Made by a program: the position numbers and the translations under genes. A stretch of DNA of 7,869 nucleotides from CAJWGI01 sp036011785 (GTDB lineage: Bacteria; Chloroflexota; Anaerolineae; Anaerolineales; UBA11657), in NCBI GenBank assembly GCA_036011785.1, contig DASCOB010000203.1:1-7869 (forward strand). Reading direction: 5' to 3'. Below are positions 6,094 through 7,869 of this stretch, in pieces. Every line of letters starts with the position of its first letter. The stretch's first letter is position 1. The notes beneath the pieces were generated by a model. It searched no databases and had not been told where the DNA came from. It was given only the letters and a program-made list of their open reading frames with translations.

Positions 6094-6107
6094 GTCGGCC
6101 ACCATGT

Positions 6108-7124
6108 TTAAATACTCCGCCCCAGCAATTGCCGCGCAAGCGCATGCAGGGCCTCCCCCGCTTCTCCCGCAGGGCCAGCGGCAGCTAGCTCGCTGAATGC
6201 CAGCTCCACCTGTTCCCGCTCAACGCTCTCGGCAGCCGCGCGCGCGCCACATTCATCTAGCAGTCTGACCGCAGTCGGCACATCCACGGCACATTCTGCA
6301 GGCGAGCGATAAAGCGTTCGCAGTTCCAGGGAGTTTTGCAGACCAAAGACAACTGGCAGTGTTTTCTTTCGCGCCCGGATGTCCGCGCCAGCCGGTTTGC
6401 CGGTACGGCTGCTCTCACCCCAGATTCCAAGAATGTCATCGCGCACCTGATACGCCAGCCCGAGCGCCTGTCCGAACGCGCCGAAATTCTCGCGCCGCGC
6501 CACGGAAGCGCCGCCTGCCAGCGCCCCGAGCTCGGCGGCGGCAGAAATTAGCGCGGCTGTCTTGCCGGACACCATTTCCATGTAGGCCTCTTCGTCGACG
6601 CGCTCCGCGCTCTCAAAGGCAAGATCAGAGTGCTGCCCAGTAGTCAGTGCAAGGCAGGCCTTATCAAGAACACTCAAAGCCTCCAGGCGCGCCTGCGGCG
6701 CGAGCGCGGCTGCCTTTTGCACGGCCAAATGCGCGTGCGCGAACAGCGCGTCTCCGGCGTTGATAGCCTGCGCCATTCCCCAGAGTGCCCACAACGTGGG
6801 GCGGCCGCGTCGCAATTCGCTCTCATCTTGAATATCATCGTGAATGAGCGAGAAATTGTGCACTAGCTCAACGGCGACCGCCAGCGGGAGCGCGGCGCGC
6901 CACTCGCCCCCAGCGACATGAGCGCACAGCAGGGTGAGCAACGGGCGCGTACGCTTACCGGGAGCACCTGTCGGACGCTCGTGAACCTCCCAGCCCATGT
7001 GATAATGCAGCATCTGTGCAGCCGCATCAATGCGCTCCGGCGGGTACTCCAGCGTCTCGTGAAGCGCTGTCTCGAGCGCAGGCAGGCATTCCCGCCTGAG
7101 CGCCTCCAGTATGTCAGGTGTCAT
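6108..7124 (-). CDS. Short-chain trans-prenyl diphosphate synthase, probably geranylgeranyl diphosphate synthase
   Basis: This 338-residue all-helical prenyltransferase adds IPP units to an allylic diphosphate. Motifs in order are GKRTRP (56-61), the first Asp-rich motif DDIQD (96-100) followed by RRGRPTLW, GQHSDL (163-168), the GKTA lysine (188), and YQVRDDILGIWGE (225-237) with the second Asp pair at 229-230. The second motif is DDxxG rather than DDxxD, as is common in archaeal-like and many bacterial GGPP synthases. Phe91 lies five residues before DDIQD with Ser92 at the fourth, and the first motif has no two-residue insertion. By the chain-length rules known for type I GGPP synthases this points to a C20 product, which is an inference. 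The ATG follows the fni stop without a gap (TAAATG), and no Shine-Dalgarno is visible, so translation is probably coupled to fni. No terminator was seen after the gene. Confidence 0.92.
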   Translation of the reverse strand: MTPDILEALRRECLPALETALHETLEYPPERIDAAAQMLHYHMGWEVHERPTGAPGKRTRPLLTLLCAHVAGGEWRAALPLAVAVELVHNFSLIHDDIQDESELRRGRPTLWALWGMAQAINAGDALFAHAHLAVQKAAALAPQARLEALSVLDKACLALTTGQHSDLAFESAERVDEEAYMEMVSGKTAALISAAAELGALAGGASVARRENFGAFGQALGLAYQVRDDILGIWGESSRTGKPAGADIRARKKTLPVVFGLQNSLELRTLYRSPAECAVDVPTAVRLLDECGARAAAESVEREQVELAFSELAAAGPAGEAGEALHALARQLLGRSI

Positions 7125-7869
7125 TTATCGATGCGAAAGCGGGGTGCGCTGCAGCATGGCGATATCCGCAGCACCCGCGCAAAACATGCTAATGCGGAGC
7201 TGGCGTTCAATCACACGCACGGCCTGCAGTACCTCTTCCGGGGAACGCACTGCTGCCTCCAGGAAGGGCTTGGCCATACCGGCCAGCGACGCGCCTAGCG
7301 CGATACATTTTGCCACTTCAACGCCATCCCGCAGCCCCCCGGAGGCAATTGCGATGATCTCCGGCGCGCCACGGCGCGCCATGCGCAGCGCCTTGGCTGT
7401 GGAGATACCCCAACCAGCAAAGGCTGCCGCCACCTTTTTCTCGGTTTGATCTTCGGTTCGATGCATTTCCACCTGGCTCCAGGAAGTACCGCCCGCGCCG
7501 GCCACGTCTATGGCGGCCACTCCAGCTGCAGCCAGGGAGCGGCAGGTATCCTCCGAGAAACCCCAGCCCACTTCCTTCGCCACCACCGGCACTCCGTCAC
7601 GCGCCAGAGCGGTACACACATACTCCACCTTCGCCAGCAGTCCGGAGAAATCAGTGTCCCCCTCCGGCTGCACGGCTTCCTGCAGCGCGTTGAAATGCAG
7701 CACGAGTGCATCGGCCTGCGCCATTTCGACAATGCGCCGACAACCCGCCGCGCCGACGCCGTAATTGAGCTGCACGGCGCCCAGGTTTGCCAGCAGCAGC
7801 ACGTCCGGGGCGACCTCACGCACCTGGAAGCTGGCAACCGTTTCCGGCTGCTCGAGCGCCGCCCGCATC
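7125..7869 (-). CDS. fni: Type 2 isopentenyl-diphosphate delta-isomerase, 5' end cut by window edge
   Basis: This is the C-terminal ~247 residues of the FMN- and NAD(P)H-dependent isomerase that interconverts IPP and DMAPP in the cytoplasm. Counting from the first visible Met (7868, an internal residue in the family's MRAALE block), the motifs are ANLGAVQLNYG (27-37) and LHFNALQEAVQPEGD (57-71), which holds the catalytic Gln-Glu and metal-binding region. VVAKEVGWGFS (95-105) supplies a phosphate/FMN lysine, and GGTSWSQVE (126-134) and IASGGLRDGVE (174-184) bind FMN phosphate. The end, LRISMFCAGAADIAML, is typical. Family members have ~340-350 residues, so about 100 and the true start lie to the right. 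The TAA stop abuts the ATG of the prenyl synthase, a direct pathway partner that uses DMAPP and IPP. It is unrelated to the Nudix-type isomerase (type 1). Confidence 0.94.
   Translation of the reverse strand, partial: MRAALEQPETVASFQVREVAPDVLLLANLGAVQLNYGVGAAGCRRIVEMAQADALVLHFNALQEAVQPEGDTDFSGLLAKVEYVCTALARDGVPVVAKEVGWGFSEDTCRSLAAAGVAAIDVAGAGGTSWSQVEMHRTEDQTEKKVAAAFAGWGISTAKALRMARRGAPEIIAIASGGLRDGVEVAKCIALGASLAGMAKPFLEAAVRSPEEVLQAVRVIERQLRISMFCAGAADIAMLQRTPLSHR

Noticed and set aside
5332..6105. Long minus-strand open frame (257 codons) opposite the rhomboid gene
   Set aside because: It is rich in His, Gln and Arg with no recognisable motif, and mirrors a well-supported membrane protease on the other strand. 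It is a GC-rich shadow frame.

Overview
The window reads as a GC-rich bacterial chromosome segment. Supporting signs are Shine-Dalgarno sequences, GTG as well as ATG starts, and one textbook intrinsic terminator. No rRNA, tRNA, CRISPR array, insertion sequence or phage gene was found. A TrpB2-type tryptophan synthase beta, a type 2 isopentenyl-diphosphate isomerase paired with a short-chain prenyl synthase, and a hyuB/acyl-CoA ligase neighbourhood would fit Chloroflexota or a similar environmental lineage. That placement is only an inference.

Left part (1-2737, all + strand): the 3' part of a hydantoinase B/oxoprolinase gene enters from the left edge. Behind it lies a decayed stretch. It joins the first ~70 codons of a GlcD-like FAD-linked oxidase (carrying an in-frame TGA) directly, and out of frame, to the C-terminal ~40% of an acyl-CoA ligase (carrying a one-base frameshift). 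This is the scar of a deletion that removed most of both genes. An intact hotdog-fold thioesterase gene follows 6 nt after the dead ligase, so the whole stretch was probably once an acid-activation or catabolic operon.

Middle part (2738-4413): a 213-nt leader with two inverted repeats precedes a stand-alone trpB2 gene, which ends in a strong intrinsic terminator. No trpA is nearby.

Right part (4414-7869): a DapA-superfamily aldolase resembling 4-hydroxy-2-oxoglutarate aldolase lies on the minus strand. It is divergent from a rhomboid-family intramembrane protease on the plus strand. The rhomboid gene converges, with a 14-nt gap, on a minus-strand pair: type 2 IPP isomerase (fni, cut by the right edge) and a geranylgeranyl-type diphosphate synthase. 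The stop of the first is directly followed by the start of the second (TAAATG). Together these two make the allylic primer DMAPP and extend it, feeding membrane lipid, quinone or carotenoid synthesis.

I see no clearly new biological system. The most informative feature is the chimeric pseudogene at 1454-2305, which simple gene calling would miss or misreport as one or two short proteins.
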